Origin: Capnocytophaga periodontitidis
GTDB taxonomy: Bacteria; Bacteroidota; Bacteroidia; Flavobacteriales; Flavobacteriaceae
DNA length: 64,000 nucleotides
Assembly (NCBI RefSeq): GCF_016126015.1
Contig: NZ_JAEFDB010000009.1
Location: 51,468-115,467, forward strand
Direction: 5' to 3'
Positions within the stretch are counted from its first letter, which is position 1. Every line of letters begins with the position of its first letter. The notes beneath the pieces are model-generated. The model was given only the letters and a program-made list of their open reading frames with translations. It did no database searches and had not been told where the DNA came from. A program made the position numbers and the translations under genes. Below, piece by piece: positions 26,925-35,494 of the stretch.

Positions 26925-27512
26925 TTATAATTCTTTAAACGAATTGATAATCTCCTTCATTTGTTGGTAATGTTTCTCTTTTTTGTTAGCTAACGTCCAC
27001 GTGAAAATCTGGTAGTACGTTTTCTTTGTTTCGATGATAGCCACCACATAGAACACCCCCATACCATTCACTTCTTCTGTAGTCTCCACTACTATAGCAG
27101 GATACTTATTGATAGTGGTTTCGGTAATTTGCTTGGCAGTAGGGCGCATCATATTGGCTTCAGCCCAACCTTTTTTGCAAATCTCAAAGTAATTTTTAAG
27201 CTTAAACTTTTTGGCGAAAGCATTTTTGCTGCGAATGTGCAACGAATCTTTCAAAACCTCATAGAGCATATCGTTCACTTCCGATCGGTTTTCATCAATT
27301 ACCGCTACAAAAAAGTCGGTTTTGCGATCACCATACTGCAAAGAAGCTTGCTCATAGAGATTGTTTTGGTTAGTAAGAGAGTTAGGTAGTTTTACTTCAT
27401 ACTTGTCTTCTATGTTCACCACTTGAGAAGATTCTGTCGAATTTTCACTAATCCTACAAGCAGTAGCCGATAAAAAGAGCACGATGAAGTATAGTTTGTT
27501 GAAACGTCTCAT
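26925..27512 (-). CDS. Lipoprotein of unknown function
   Basis: 195 residues. Signal MRRFNKLYFIVLFLSATAC with a lipobox at Cys19. The mature part is a mixed alpha/beta domain with no recognisable catalytic motif; FYVVAIIETKKTYYQIFTWTL and the closing helix MKEIINSF recall PsbP/Mog1-like stress-associated lipoproteins, but the resemblance is weak. Single gene with its own good promoter, convergent with WG-repeat copy B. Confidence 0.7.
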   Translation of the reverse strand: MRRFNKLYFIVLFLSATACRISENSTESSQVVNIEDKYEVKLPNSLTNQNNLYEQASLQYGDRKTDFFVAVIDENRSEVNDMLYEVLKDSLHIRSKNAFAKKFKLKNYFEICKKGWAEANMMRPTAKQITETTINKYPAIVVETTEEVNGMGVFYVVAIIETKKTYYQIFTWTLANKKEKHYQQMKEIINSFKEL

Positions 27513-27539
27513 CTCTTGCTAATTTAGTTTTTTCCGCTA

Positions 27540-27569
27540 CAAAAGTAGAAATAAATTTTTAAAAATCAA
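27540..27569 (-). promoter_or_regulatory. Promoter of the 26925-27512 lipoprotein gene
   Basis: Minus strand TTG (27567-27569), 19 bases, TACTTTTG (27540-27547). Confidence 0.75.
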
Positions 27570-27646
27570 TTTTTTTACCAAAAAAATAACAAAAATGTTT
27601 TTTTACCTCAGAAAAAAGACAGAATTTTGTACCCAAAAATAAAACA

Positions 27647-28297
27647 ATGCTACCGCTGAAAGACACATTAAAACACCAAGGATTACGCAACCAATTAGCC
27701 AATTTACTCAAAGAAAAAGGCATTAAAGATGAACGCGTATTAGCTGCCATTCGTACTATCCCTCGACATTTGTTTATGGATAGCAGTTTTGAAGACCACG
27801 CCTATCAGGATAAAGCCTTCCCTATAGGTGAAGACCAAACCATCTCTCAACCCTACACCGTCGCTTTTCAAACCGAATTGCTACAAGTAGCCCCACACCA
27901 AAAAGTCTTGGAAATAGGTACGGGCAGTGGCTACCAATCCAGCATACTCTTGTATTTGAACGTAAAACTCTATACAATCGAGCGCCAACAAAAACTCTTC
28001 AAGCAAGCCCAAATGCTGTTGCCCAAGCTCATCAGTAAACCCGTGCGTATGTATTTTGGCGATGGCTATAAAGGTTTGCCCAACGATGCACCCTTCGATC
28101 GTATTTTAGTAACGGCAGGTGCGCCTTACGTACCCAATGCACTTCTCTCACAATTAGCCATTGGAGGTCGCTTGGTAATCCCCATAGGCAATGAAACCCA
28201 AACAATGACCCTCTACGAACGCATCTCCGAAAAAGAATTCCACAAAACCGATTATGGTACATTCCAGTTCGTGCCAATGTTAAAAGAAAGAAATTAA
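27647..28297 (+). CDS. pcm: Protein-L-isoaspartate O-methyltransferase
   Basis: Repairs isoaspartyl residues in aged proteins using S-adenosylmethionine. 216 residues, the standard length. Signatures: IRTIPRHLFMD, GEDQTISQPYTVAFQTELL, the SAM-binding loop KVLEIGTGSGYQSSIL, and YFGDGYKGLPNDAPFDRILVTA broken into motifs II and III. Single gene in the gap between a lipoprotein and fabH. The upstream sequence lacks a clear TAnnTTTG box. Confidence 0.95.
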   Translation: MLPLKDTLKHQGLRNQLANLLKEKGIKDERVLAAIRTIPRHLFMDSSFEDHAYQDKAFPIGEDQTISQPYTVAFQTELLQVAPHQKVLEIGTGSGYQSSILLYLNVKLYTIERQQKLFKQAQMLLPKLISKPVRMYFGDGYKGLPNDAPFDRILVTAGAPYVPNALLSQLAIGGRLVIPIGNETQTMTLYERISEKEFHKTDYGTFQFVPMLKERN

Positions 28298-28377
28298 TAA
28301 TCCCAGACTCTTTTGCATCATATTCCGTGAAATATAGTAGTGGCAACTGTCAATCTGTCCAAATTACAATTGATAAT

Positions 28378-28432
28378 AGAAATTTATCCGTGTCAAAATC
28401 CGTGTAATTTGTGCAATCTGTGCCCAACTTTT
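28378..28432 (+). repeat. Degenerate ATCCGTG/ATCTGTG word repeats
   Basis: Words atccgtg, atccgtg, atttgtg and atctgtg at about 11-12-base spacing in the gap before fabH. They are similar in texture to the ATTCGTG words at 903-967. Confidence 0.45.
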
Positions 28433-28496
28433 GTAGTAGAACTGCCTCTCTGTCTTCAATGCAAAATGAAGAATTCTGAATAAAAATTGACTCCTT

Positions 28497-28530
28497 TTTG
28501 CTGTTAAATAAAAATAATTACGTACTTTTG
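28497..28530 (+). promoter_or_regulatory. Promoter of fabH-accBC
   Basis: TTTG (28497-28500), 22 bases, TACTTTTG (28523-28530), 16 bases before the start codon. Confidence 0.7.
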
Positions 28531-28546
28531 CCCAAAATTTAATACA

Positions 28547-29557
28547 ATGGAGAAAATAACCGCTGCCATCACAGCTGTCGGAGGCTATGTACCTGAAGAT
28601 GTTCTAACCAATGCAATGTTAGAAAAAATGGTAGATACTAACGACGAGTGGATTTACACCCGTACAGGCATCAAAGAAAGACGCATACTCAAAGACCCCG
28701 ATAAAGGCTCTTCCTTTTTAGGTATTGAAGCCGCTAAAAACCTTATTCATAAAACAGGTCTTGACCCCAAAGAAATAGACTTAGTTATTTTGGCTACGGC
28801 TACCCCCGATATGCCTGTAGCCCTTACAGGTCCTTATGTAGCATCTCAAATAGGCGCTGTCAATGCCTTCGCATTCGATTTGCAAGCCGCTTGCTCAAGC
28901 TTCCTATTTGGCGTTTCAGTAGCTGCTAAATACATAGAGTCAGGTCGTTATAAAAAAGTACTCTTGGTGGGGGCAGATAAAATGTCGTCTATCATCGATT
29001 ACACCGATCGCGCTACTTGTATCATCTTCGGCGATGGAGGTGGTGCCGCTCTCTTTGAACCTAATTATGAAGGTTTAGGGATACAGGATGAACTCCTCAA
29101 AAGCGATGGGGTAGGGCGTAATTATTTATACATCAAAGCTGGAGGCTCTCTATGTCCTACTACTGCCGAAACAGTGGCTAACAAAGATCACTTTGTATTC
29201 CAAGACGGCAAAACTGTATTCAAATATGCTGTTACAGGTATGGCCGATGTCGCCGAAGAACTCATCAAACGCAATGGATTAACACGCGACGATATACAAT
29301 GGCTCGCTCCTCACCAAGCCAATAAACGTATTATCGATGCCACTGCCGAGCGTATGGGCTTACCTTCCGAAAAAGTAATGCTCAACATCTATAAGTACGG
29401 CAATACTACTTCTGCAACTATCATCTTAGCTCTTAACGACTACGAAAACCAACTCAAAAAAGGCGACAATATTGTATTAGCTGCCTTTGGAGGCGGTTTT
29501 ACTTGGGGAGCTATTTATCTCAAATGGGCTTACGATGGACCCCTCTATCACAAATAA
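28547..29557 (+). CDS. fabH: Beta-ketoacyl-ACP synthase III
   Basis: Condenses acetyl-CoA (or a branched primer) with malonyl-ACP to start fatty-acid synthesis. 336 residues. The catalytic triad is visible: Cys116 in DLQAACSSFLFG, His in WLAPHQANKRI and Asn in YKYGNTTSATI. TNDEWIYTRTGIKERRI is the typical N-terminal signature. It heads an operon with accB and accC, a normal flavobacterial grouping that couples malonyl-CoA supply to chain initiation. rpmF and plsX, often upstream, are replaced here by pcm. Confidence 0.97.
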   Translation: MEKITAAITAVGGYVPEDVLTNAMLEKMVDTNDEWIYTRTGIKERRILKDPDKGSSFLGIEAAKNLIHKTGLDPKEIDLVILATATPDMPVALTGPYVASQIGAVNAFAFDLQAACSSFLFGVSVAAKYIESGRYKKVLLVGADKMSSIIDYTDRATCIIFGDGGGAALFEPNYEGLGIQDELLKSDGVGRNYLYIKAGGSLCPTTAETVANKDHFVFQDGKTVFKYAVTGMADVAEELIKRNGLTRDDIQWLAPHQANKRIIDATAERMGLPSEKVMLNIYKYGNTTSATIILALNDYENQLKKGDNIVLAAFGGGFTWGAIYLKWAYDGPLYHK

Positions 29558-29598
29558 ATAACAACTATAGAAAGAATACAATATATAATATATAACGT

Positions 29599-30102
29599 AT
29601 GGATTTAAAAGACATTCAAAATTTAATTAAGTTTGTTGCCAAGTCAGGGGCAAGCGAAGTGAAATTGGAAATGGAAGATGTAAAAATCACCATTAAAACA
29701 AACCCTGATGAAAGTGGCAAAGAGCAAGTGTTCGTACAACAATTGCCTATAGCTCAACAACTACCTCAGTTGCCTTTGCAACAGTCAATGCCTGTACAAC
29801 AACTCCCCGCAGCTGAACCTGCCGACAGCAAACCTGCAACCCCCGCCGATGACGATAGTAAATATATCACTATCAAATCGCCGATGATTGGTACTTTCTA
29901 TCGCCGTCCCGGTCCAGATAAACCGCTATTTGTTGAAGTAGGCTCTACCATCTCTAAAGGTACTGTCATTTGCATAATCGAAGCAATGAAACTCTTCAAC
30001 GAAATAGAATCAGAAGTTTCTGGTAAAATAGTTAAAATATTGGTTGACGACTCTTCTCCTGTAGAATTCGACCAACCTCTGTACTTAGTGGATCCATCCT
30101 AA
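29599..30102 (+). CDS. accB: Biotin carboxyl carrier protein of acetyl-CoA carboxylase
   Basis: 167 residues. The N-terminal region is followed by a flexible Q/L/P-rich linker (about 45-85) and a biotinyl domain in which [13 protein letters not shown] places the biotinylated Lys at 131. The thumb loop [12 protein letters not shown] typical of AccB is present. It carries CO2 from AccC to the carboxyltransferase. Second in fabH-accB-accC, 11 bases before accC. Confidence 0.97.
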   Translation: MDLKDIQNLIKFVAKSGASEVKLEMEDVKITIKTNPDESGKEQVFVQQLPIAQQLPQLPLQQSMPVQQLPAAEPADSKPATPADDDSKYITIKSPMIGTFYRRPGPDKPLFVEVGSTISKGTVICIIEAMKLFNEIESEVSGKIVKILVDDSSPVEFDQPLYLVDPS

Positions 30103-30113
30103 ACCAAACAACT

Positions 30114-31466
30114 ATGTTTAAAAAAATATTAATTGCCAACCGTGGAGAAATTGCCCTGCGCGTGATACGTACGTGTCGCGAAATGGGTATCAAATCGGTA
30201 GCTGTATACTCTACTGCCGATGCCGATAGCTTACACGTGCGCTTCGCCGATGAAGCCGTGTGTATAGGCCCTCCACCAAGCAAAGATTCTTACTTAAAAA
30301 TACCTAATATTATTGCCGCTGCCGAAATTACCAATGCCGATGCCATCCACCCCGGCTATGGCTTCCTTTCGGAAAATGCTAAATTCTCTAAGATTTGTGC
30401 AGAACACGGTATTAAATTCATCGGAGCTTCTCCCGAAATGATTGAAAAAATGGGTGATAAGGCTTCTGCCAAAGCTACTATGAAAGCTGCTGGAGTCCCT
30501 ACGGTACCAGGCTCTGATGGACTTGTAGAATCATTGGAACACGCTAAAAAAATAGCCGCCGAAATCGGTTATCCTGTGATGTTAAAAGCTACTGCCGGTG
30601 GAGGTGGTCGCGGTATGCGTGATGTGTGGAAAGAGGAAGACCTTGAGAAAGCTCTCAACAGCGCAATGCAGGAAGCAGGCGCTGCCTTTGGTAACGATGC
30701 AATGTATATGGAAAAACTCATCGTCGATCCTCGCCATATCGAGATACAAATCGTTGGTGACCAGTATGGTAAGGCTTGCCACCTTTCTGAACGCGATTGC
30801 TCTATCCAGCGCCGCCACCAAAAACTTACTGAAGAAACTCCATCCCCTTTTATGACCGATGATCTTCGTAAGCGTATGGGCGAAGCTGCCGTAAAAGCTG
30901 CTGAGTTTATTAAATACGAAGGTGCAGGAACAGTAGAGTTCTTGGTAGACAAAGACCGCAATTTCTACTTTATGGAGATGAACACTCGTATACAAGTAGA
31001 ACACCCTATCACCGAACAAGTGATTGATTACGACCTTATTCGTGAGCAAATATTAGTAGCGGCTGGTGTGCCTATCTCAGGTAAGAACTATACGCCTAAG
31101 TTACACGCTATTGAGTGCCGTATCAACGCCGAAGACCCTTATAACGACTTCCGCCCATCACCAGGTAAAATTACTACTTTGCACGCACCAGGGGGGCACG
31201 GAGTACGCCTTGATACTCACGTATATAGCGGCTATGTAATTCCACCTAACTACGATTCTATGATAGCCAAGCTTATCACTACAGCGCAAACCCGTGAGGA
31301 AGCAATTGCCAAAATGAAACGCGCCTTAGATGAGTTTGTCGTAGAAGGTGTGAAAACCACTATTCCATTCCACTTACAACTGATGGATGACCCCGATTAC
31401 TTAGCTGGTAACTACACCACTAAGTTTATGGAGGACTTCAAAATGAAACCCCAAGTGGCAGAATAA
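30114..31466 (+). CDS. accC: Biotin carboxylase subunit of acetyl-CoA carboxylase
   Basis: ATP-dependent carboxylation of biotin on AccB. 450 residues. Signatures: [20 protein letters not shown], the Gly-rich ATP lid [48 protein letters not shown] and IQVEHPITE. It ends the operon; a terminator follows. The carboxyltransferase subunits are not in this window. Confidence 0.98.
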   Translation: MFKKILIANRGEIALRVIRTCREMGIKSVAVYSTADADSLHVRFADEAVCIGPPPSKDSYLKIPNIIAAAEITNADAIHPGYGFLSENAKFSKICAEHGIKFIGASPEMIEKMGDKASAKATMKAAGVPTVPGSDGLVESLEHAKKIAAEIGYPVMLKATAGGGGRGMRDVWKEEDLEKALNSAMQEAGAAFGNDAMYMEKLIVDPRHIEIQIVGDQYGKACHLSERDCSIQRRHQKLTEETPSPFMTDDLRKRMGEAAVKAAEFIKYEGAGTVEFLVDKDRNFYFMEMNTRIQVEHPITEQVIDYDLIREQILVAAGVPISGKNYTPKLHAIECRINAEDPYNDFRPSPGKITTLHAPGGHGVRLDTHVYSGYVIPPNYDSMIAKLITTAQTREEAIAKMKRALDEFVVEGVKTTIPFHLQLMDDPDYLAGNYTTKFMEDFKMKPQVAE

Positions 31467-31494
31467 GCAACTCAAAAATGAATGTATAATGAAA

Positions 31495-31530
31495 GGGACT
31501 GTCTAACTCACAAGAAAGATAGTCCCTTTA
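31495..31530 (+). terminator. Terminator after accC
   Basis: GGGACTGTCT (31495-31504) pairs with AGATAGTCCC (31517-31526) with one G-U, then TTTATAAT. Confidence 0.8.
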
Positions 31531-31547
31531 TAATAATTATAAGATAG

Positions 31548-32666
31548 ATGCTAACTAAATTTAGAGTGTCTAATTTCAAAAGTTTTCAAGAGAACTTTGA
31601 AATAGATTTTACCAAAGTCAATAAGTACGACTTCAATCAGGAATGCATTAGGGATAATTGCATCAATAATGCTATTGTATATGGCAAGAATGGCGTAGGG
31701 AAGTCTAATTTAGGCTTTGCTATCTTTGATATTATTGAACATCTTACTGATAAAAAGAAAGGAGAATGGAATTATAGTAATTATATCAATGCTTATAGCG
31801 AAAGTGCTTGTGCCGAATTTTACTATGAATTTATTATCAACGGACAAAAAGTAACTTATACATATCGGAAAAGTAATCATAAAACTATCATTTATGAAGC
31901 TTTTTGGATTGATGATGCCTTTTTAGCAACTATTGATAGAGAAAAAAGTAACACAGCAGTTATAAATTTTGAAGGAGCAGCTACATTGAATACTGATTTA
32001 GAACATAATCAAGAGATTTCAGTGTTAAAATACATTAGAAATAATGCTGTTTTAGAAGATAATGTTATTAATACTACATTTAAAAAATTTTTTGTATTTG
32101 TAGAGAAGATGCTTTTCTTTCGTACCTTAAGAGATACGAGCTATATAGGTTTAGATACTAAAGAGGGAGGCATTACCGAAGATATTATCAAGCGAAATAA
32201 TGTCCGCGATTTTGAAACATTTTTAAACCGTGCAGGGGTAGAGTGTAAGTTAGAGGTACTGAATATATTGGGTAAAAAGATGTTAGTTTTTGATTTTAAA
32301 GGCAAAAAAATTCCTTTTTGGGATATAGCTTCTACAGGTACAGAATCGTTAGCTTTGTTTTATGTTTGGTTTCAGGATATACGCGAAAAAGGAAAAGTTT
32401 CTTTCTTGTTTATTGATGAGTTTGACGCTTTTTATCATTTTGAACTCTCTAAACTTATAGTAGAAGAATTGAAAAAAGCGGGCGTTCAGTTTGTTCTCAC
32501 TACTCATAATACCTCAATTATGACCAATGATTTGCTGCGCCCTGATTGTTATTTTATAATGGATAAAGAGCGTATGGTTTCTTTGGCTAACGCAACCGAC
32601 AAAGAACTGAGAGAAGCCCATAATCTCGAAAAAATATATAAAAGTAATGGATTTAGCCTCAAATAA
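31548..32666 (+). CDS. AAA15/AAA21-type ATPase, candidate phage-defence component
   Basis: 372 residues of the SMC/ABC-like ATPase class found in OLD, AbiL and PARIS AriA proteins. N-terminal strand MLTKFRVSNFKSF, Walker A GKNGVGKS at 46-53, ABC-type signature STGTES at 262-267, Walker B FLFIDEFD at 286-293 and switch His TTHN at 318-321. There is no TOPRIM domain within this protein; it is supplied by the next gene, whose start lies 20 bases inside this one. It stands between the accC terminator and membrane-protein genes, away from any related pathway, and is A/T-rich in third positions relative to its neighbours, consistent with acquisition. Cellular role is inferred. Confidence 0.85.
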   Translation: MLTKFRVSNFKSFQENFEIDFTKVNKYDFNQECIRDNCINNAIVYGKNGVGKSNLGFAIFDIIEHLTDKKKGEWNYSNYINAYSESACAEFYYEFIINGQKVTYTYRKSNHKTIIYEAFWIDDAFLATIDREKSNTAVINFEGAATLNTDLEHNQEISVLKYIRNNAVLEDNVINTTFKKFFVFVEKMLFFRTLRDTSYIGLDTKEGGITEDIIKRNNVRDFETFLNRAGVECKLEVLNILGKKMLVFDFKGKKIPFWDIASTGTESLALFYVWFQDIREKGKVSFLFIDEFDAFYHFELSKLIVEELKKAGVQFVLTTHNTSIMTNDLLRPDCYFIMDKERMVSLANATDKELREAHNLEKIYKSNGFSLK

Positions 32667-33357
32667 TATCCTTTTTGTAATGGAGGGAAAAAGAGAAGAG
32701 AGTGTTGTAGAAAGTATGCAAAAAGTTTTGTTTGATGATAAAACAGTTATTACTTGCGTTTTTGGAACAGTGGTTTATGCTCTTTACAATGAGATAAAAG
32801 AAGATAGAGATTTAGATGTTTTTACATTGTTGAAAAACCGTATAAAAGAACTGCAAAAATTTGATAGAAATACTTTTTCTGAGATTTATTTGTTTTTTGA
32901 TTATGATGCTCACGCTTCTAATGCTTCAAATACTAAATTAGAGGTCTTATTCAGTACTTTTGATAATGAAACCGAAAATGGTAAACTCTATGTAAGTTAT
33001 CCTATGTTAGAAGCTTTAAAGCATTACACTACGCTACAAGATTTTAAAACCAAGATAGCAAAATGCAATGATCAATATAAAAAACAAGTAAACAGAGAAT
33101 GCAATCCTAAGTATATAGATTTTAATAGGTATGATAAAGAAATATGGAGAGAGTTGTCAGAAGCACATCTTTGTAAAATGAACTATATTGTAACAGACGA
33201 TTATAGATTCCCTACCAAATATTTTTCTCAATCATCTATTTTTGAAAAACAAAAAGAAAAATATAAAGTTCCTAATGAAGTAGGCGTATTGAGTGCATTT
33301 CCAGTTTTCTTATATGATGAGTTTGGAACAGAAAAATTATCAAGAAAATTAAAGTAA
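32647..33357 (+). CDS. TOPRIM-domain protein partnered with the AAA ATPase
   Basis: 236 residues. An early TOPRIM signature is visible: NILFVMEGKREESVVESM, with Glu13, Gly14 and Glu17 as in the EGxxE motif. IYLFFDYDAHA follows, with the acidic pair Asp85/Asp87 (DxD), and then SYPMLEALKH. These residues would bind Mg2+ and cut nucleic acid as in OLD-family and AriB/RloB-like proteins. The gene overlaps the ATPase gene by 20 bases, which implies coupled translation in a fixed ratio. I cannot say which named system it belongs to; DUF4435 (PARIS) or RloB/AbiLii are the nearest ideas, and a new variant is possible. Confidence 0.75.
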   Translation: MDLASNNILFVMEGKREESVVESMQKVLFDDKTVITCVFGTVVYALYNEIKEDRDLDVFTLLKNRIKELQKFDRNTFSEIYLFFDYDAHASNASNTKLEVLFSTFDNETENGKLYVSYPMLEALKHYTTLQDFKTKIAKCNDQYKKQVNRECNPKYIDFNRYDKEIWRELSEAHLCKMNYIVTDDYRFPTKYFSQSSIFEKQKEKYKVPNEVGVLSAFPVFLYDEFGTEKLSRKLK

Positions 33358-33365
33358 AGAATACT

Positions 33366-33812
33366 ATGATATATCTTATTGTATACCTTATCTGTTGGTT
33401 ATTAGCTGTTGTACTATATGCTTTTTCTTTCGATGAAAGCTTTGTATATACTGCATTATACACCCATTTGGTTTATGGAGTAGGCTTTTTTGGGTTGTTT
33501 AACTTTGTAGGCCACTCGATACTCAGTGAGAAAGTAGCTAAAACTATAGGGTGGGTATCTAACGGTTTTCAAAAAGAATTAGGTTTTGTGTCCTTAGGAA
33601 TAGGTATTTGTGGAATAGTATGCCATTGGTTTCGCGATGGTTTTTGGTTAGCAACTACTATCCCTTTTAGCGTATTTTTGATAGGAGCTGCTTTGTTACA
33701 CATCGTTGAAATGAAACAAAAACACAATTTCAACAAAGGGAATGTATGGATTATTCTCCCTGATTTTCTAATGCCTCTAACACTTGTAATATTACTTATT
33801 TTAAAACCATAA
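33366..33812 (+). CDS. Four-helix membrane protein, DUF6790-like
   Basis: 148 residues with about four hydrophobic segments: IYLIVYLICWLLAVVLYAF, a second around LYTHLVYGVGFFGLFNFVG, a third around FVSLGIGICGIVCHW, and LMPLTLVILLILKP at the end. The general layout with GHSILSEKVAKTIGW suggests the DUF6790 family; the assignment is tentative. It starts 8 bases after the TOPRIM gene and ends 4 bases before the next membrane-protein gene. It could be an accessory to the ATPase-TOPRIM pair or simply part of the kdsB transcript. Confidence 0.6.
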   Translation: MIYLIVYLICWLLAVVLYAFSFDESFVYTALYTHLVYGVGFFGLFNFVGHSILSEKVAKTIGWVSNGFQKELGFVSLGIGICGIVCHWFRDGFWLATTIPFSVFLIGAALLHIVEMKQKHNFNKGNVWIILPDFLMPLTLVILLILKP

Positions 33813-33816
33813 CACA

Positions 33817-34524
33817 ATGAACAACAACATTAAAAACGTCGACACTACTTTTGAACTTACACCTGGGCTTAAAAAACTACAAGGTGCTACTACCTATTTT
33901 GAGAAACTCAAAGAAATGACTCTACTGGGGGTAACCTCTGGAATGAAATCCTCAGGAAGTATCATAGTACTATTCTTGCTAAACTTTTTATTCCTTATTA
34001 TAGCGGGCTGTATAATAGGATTTTCAAGTAAATTTGAATATATACAATTACTTTATTTAGCTATTGTAGTACTTTTAGGAGGTTTTTTTGTGTTTTTGGC
34101 GGTAAAACGTATGCTTTCTCTCTTGCAATTAGATTATACTTTGTATGTTTTTAATCAATTTGAACCTTTTATTCATAAAATATGCGCAGCTATTGTAGAT
34201 AAAGCTGAAAAAAGCACTGAAAAAATAGTAACTACCGACCAAGTAAAAGGGGTTTTCAATACATATATTTCTAAAATACCTCCTGTCTTTCAACAAGTAT
34301 TGTGGCTACTGCTCTCACAAGTGCCCGTAGTGGGATTTGTAGCCGAAATATACAAAACACCTCTGCTCGATACTTACGAGAAACGCAGCGAAAGATTGGT
34401 AGCACGTGTAAAACAATACATACAACACAGCATAGAGATGCGTCGTAAAGCTAAATTTTTAGCTTGGGCACTCCCTCTGAATATAGTGTTACAAATTATA
34501 GTAATATACTTATTGTCAAGATAA
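33817..34524 (+). CDS. Membrane protein of unknown function
   Basis: 235 residues. Two hydrophobic segments lie at about 45-70 (SIIVLFLLNFLFLIIAGC) and 76-100, and another closes the protein (NIVLQIIVIYLLSR). The soluble middle (residues 105-200) is helical and charged. No family recognised. It lies 4 bases after the DUF6790-like gene and 3 bases before kdsB, so it is read with both. Confidence 0.6.
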   Translation: MNNNIKNVDTTFELTPGLKKLQGATTYFEKLKEMTLLGVTSGMKSSGSIIVLFLLNFLFLIIAGCIIGFSSKFEYIQLLYLAIVVLLGGFFVFLAVKRMLSLLQLDYTLYVFNQFEPFIHKICAAIVDKAEKSTEKIVTTDQVKGVFNTYISKIPPVFQQVLWLLLSQVPVVGFVAEIYKTPLLDTYEKRSERLVARVKQYIQHSIEMRRKAKFLAWALPLNIVLQIIVIYLLSR

Positions 34525-34527
34525 AAT

Positions 34528-35259
34528 ATGAAACTCATAGCAATGATACCCGCCCGTTATGGGGCAACACGCTTTCCTGCCAAACTGATGCAAGACCTCT
34601 GTGGCAAACCCGTGATTGTGCATACTTACCAGCGTGTGGCTGATACTCACTTGTTTGACCAAGTATATGTAGTAACCGACGATGATCGCATCGAAAAGGC
34701 AATTCGCGAAGTAGGAGGCAGTGTGATTCGCAGCCAGAAACAGCACAATAGTGGTAGTGATCGTTTAGCTGAAGCTTCTAAAAATTTGGAAGTAGATATC
34801 ATCGTGAATGTACAAGGAGATGAACCTTTTACCGATAAAGAAAATCTGCAAAAAGTAATAGATATTTTTGCAAACGACCCTCAAAAAAACATAGCAGTAG
34901 CAAGCCTGATGGAACGCATTACCAACCCCGATGATATTGCAAATCCTAATAATGTCAAGGTAGTAGTAAACAAATTTAATGAAGCTCTCTATTTTTCCAG
35001 AAGTGTAATTCCTTTTCCGCGTGACCCCAATACAGCTGTGCCTTACTACAAACACATTGGAATTTATGCCTATCGCAAAGATGCTTTGCAACAGTTCACT
35101 CAGTTGCCTCCATCTCAGTTAGAAGAGACCGAGAAATTAGAACAACTCCGCTACTTAGAAAATGGCTTTAAAATACGCCTCGCCCTTACTCACATCCCTA
35201 CCATAGGAATTGATACCCCCGAGGATTTAGAAAAAGCACGAAAACGCCTCTCAAAATAG
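34528..35259 (+). CDS. kdsB: 3-deoxy-manno-octulosonate cytidylyltransferase
   Basis: Activates Kdo as CMP-Kdo for lipopolysaccharide inner core synthesis. 243 residues. Signatures: [21 protein letters not shown] (nucleotide loop, shown in part), [18 protein letters not shown] with the metal-binding Asp, [14 protein letters not shown], and the C-terminal [13 protein letters not shown]. It sits immediately downstream of two unknown membrane genes and about 235 bases upstream of ftsA. Confidence 0.96.
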   Translation: MKLIAMIPARYGATRFPAKLMQDLCGKPVIVHTYQRVADTHLFDQVYVVTDDDRIEKAIREVGGSVIRSQKQHNSGSDRLAEASKNLEVDIIVNVQGDEPFTDKENLQKVIDIFANDPQKNIAVASLMERITNPDDIANPNNVKVVVNKFNEALYFSRSVIPFPRDPNTAVPYYKHIGIYAYRKDALQQFTQLPPSQLEETEKLEQLRYLENGFKIRLALTHIPTIGIDTPEDLEKARKRLSK

Positions 35260-35376
35260 AGAGTAAAAAGTTATTAACAGATTTTTTAACATTTTCTTTA
35301 ACAATGATTCTCAATAGTTTATAAGATTGTTAATAACTTATTGATAAAAAACTACTATACAAATTGCTTTTTTACT

Positions 35377-35384
35377 TATCTTTG
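35377..35384 (+). promoter_or_regulatory. -7 box TATCTTTG upstream of ftsA
   Basis: TAnnTTTG match 110 bases before the ftsA start; no well-spaced TTG upstream. Confidence 0.5.
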
Positions 35385-35494
35385 CTACCTGCAAAGCTAT
35401 AGTTGTCGATAAAACTACCTAATTCCTCAAGAATATAATAACAAACAAAAAATTATCAATCTCATAGAGATATGTGATTGTTTTACGTGAAAAA

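Noticed and set aside
30569..31049. Two long minus-strand frames opposite accC
   Set aside because: They mirror a highly conserved gene and give low-complexity Ser/Arg-rich translations; shadow frames.
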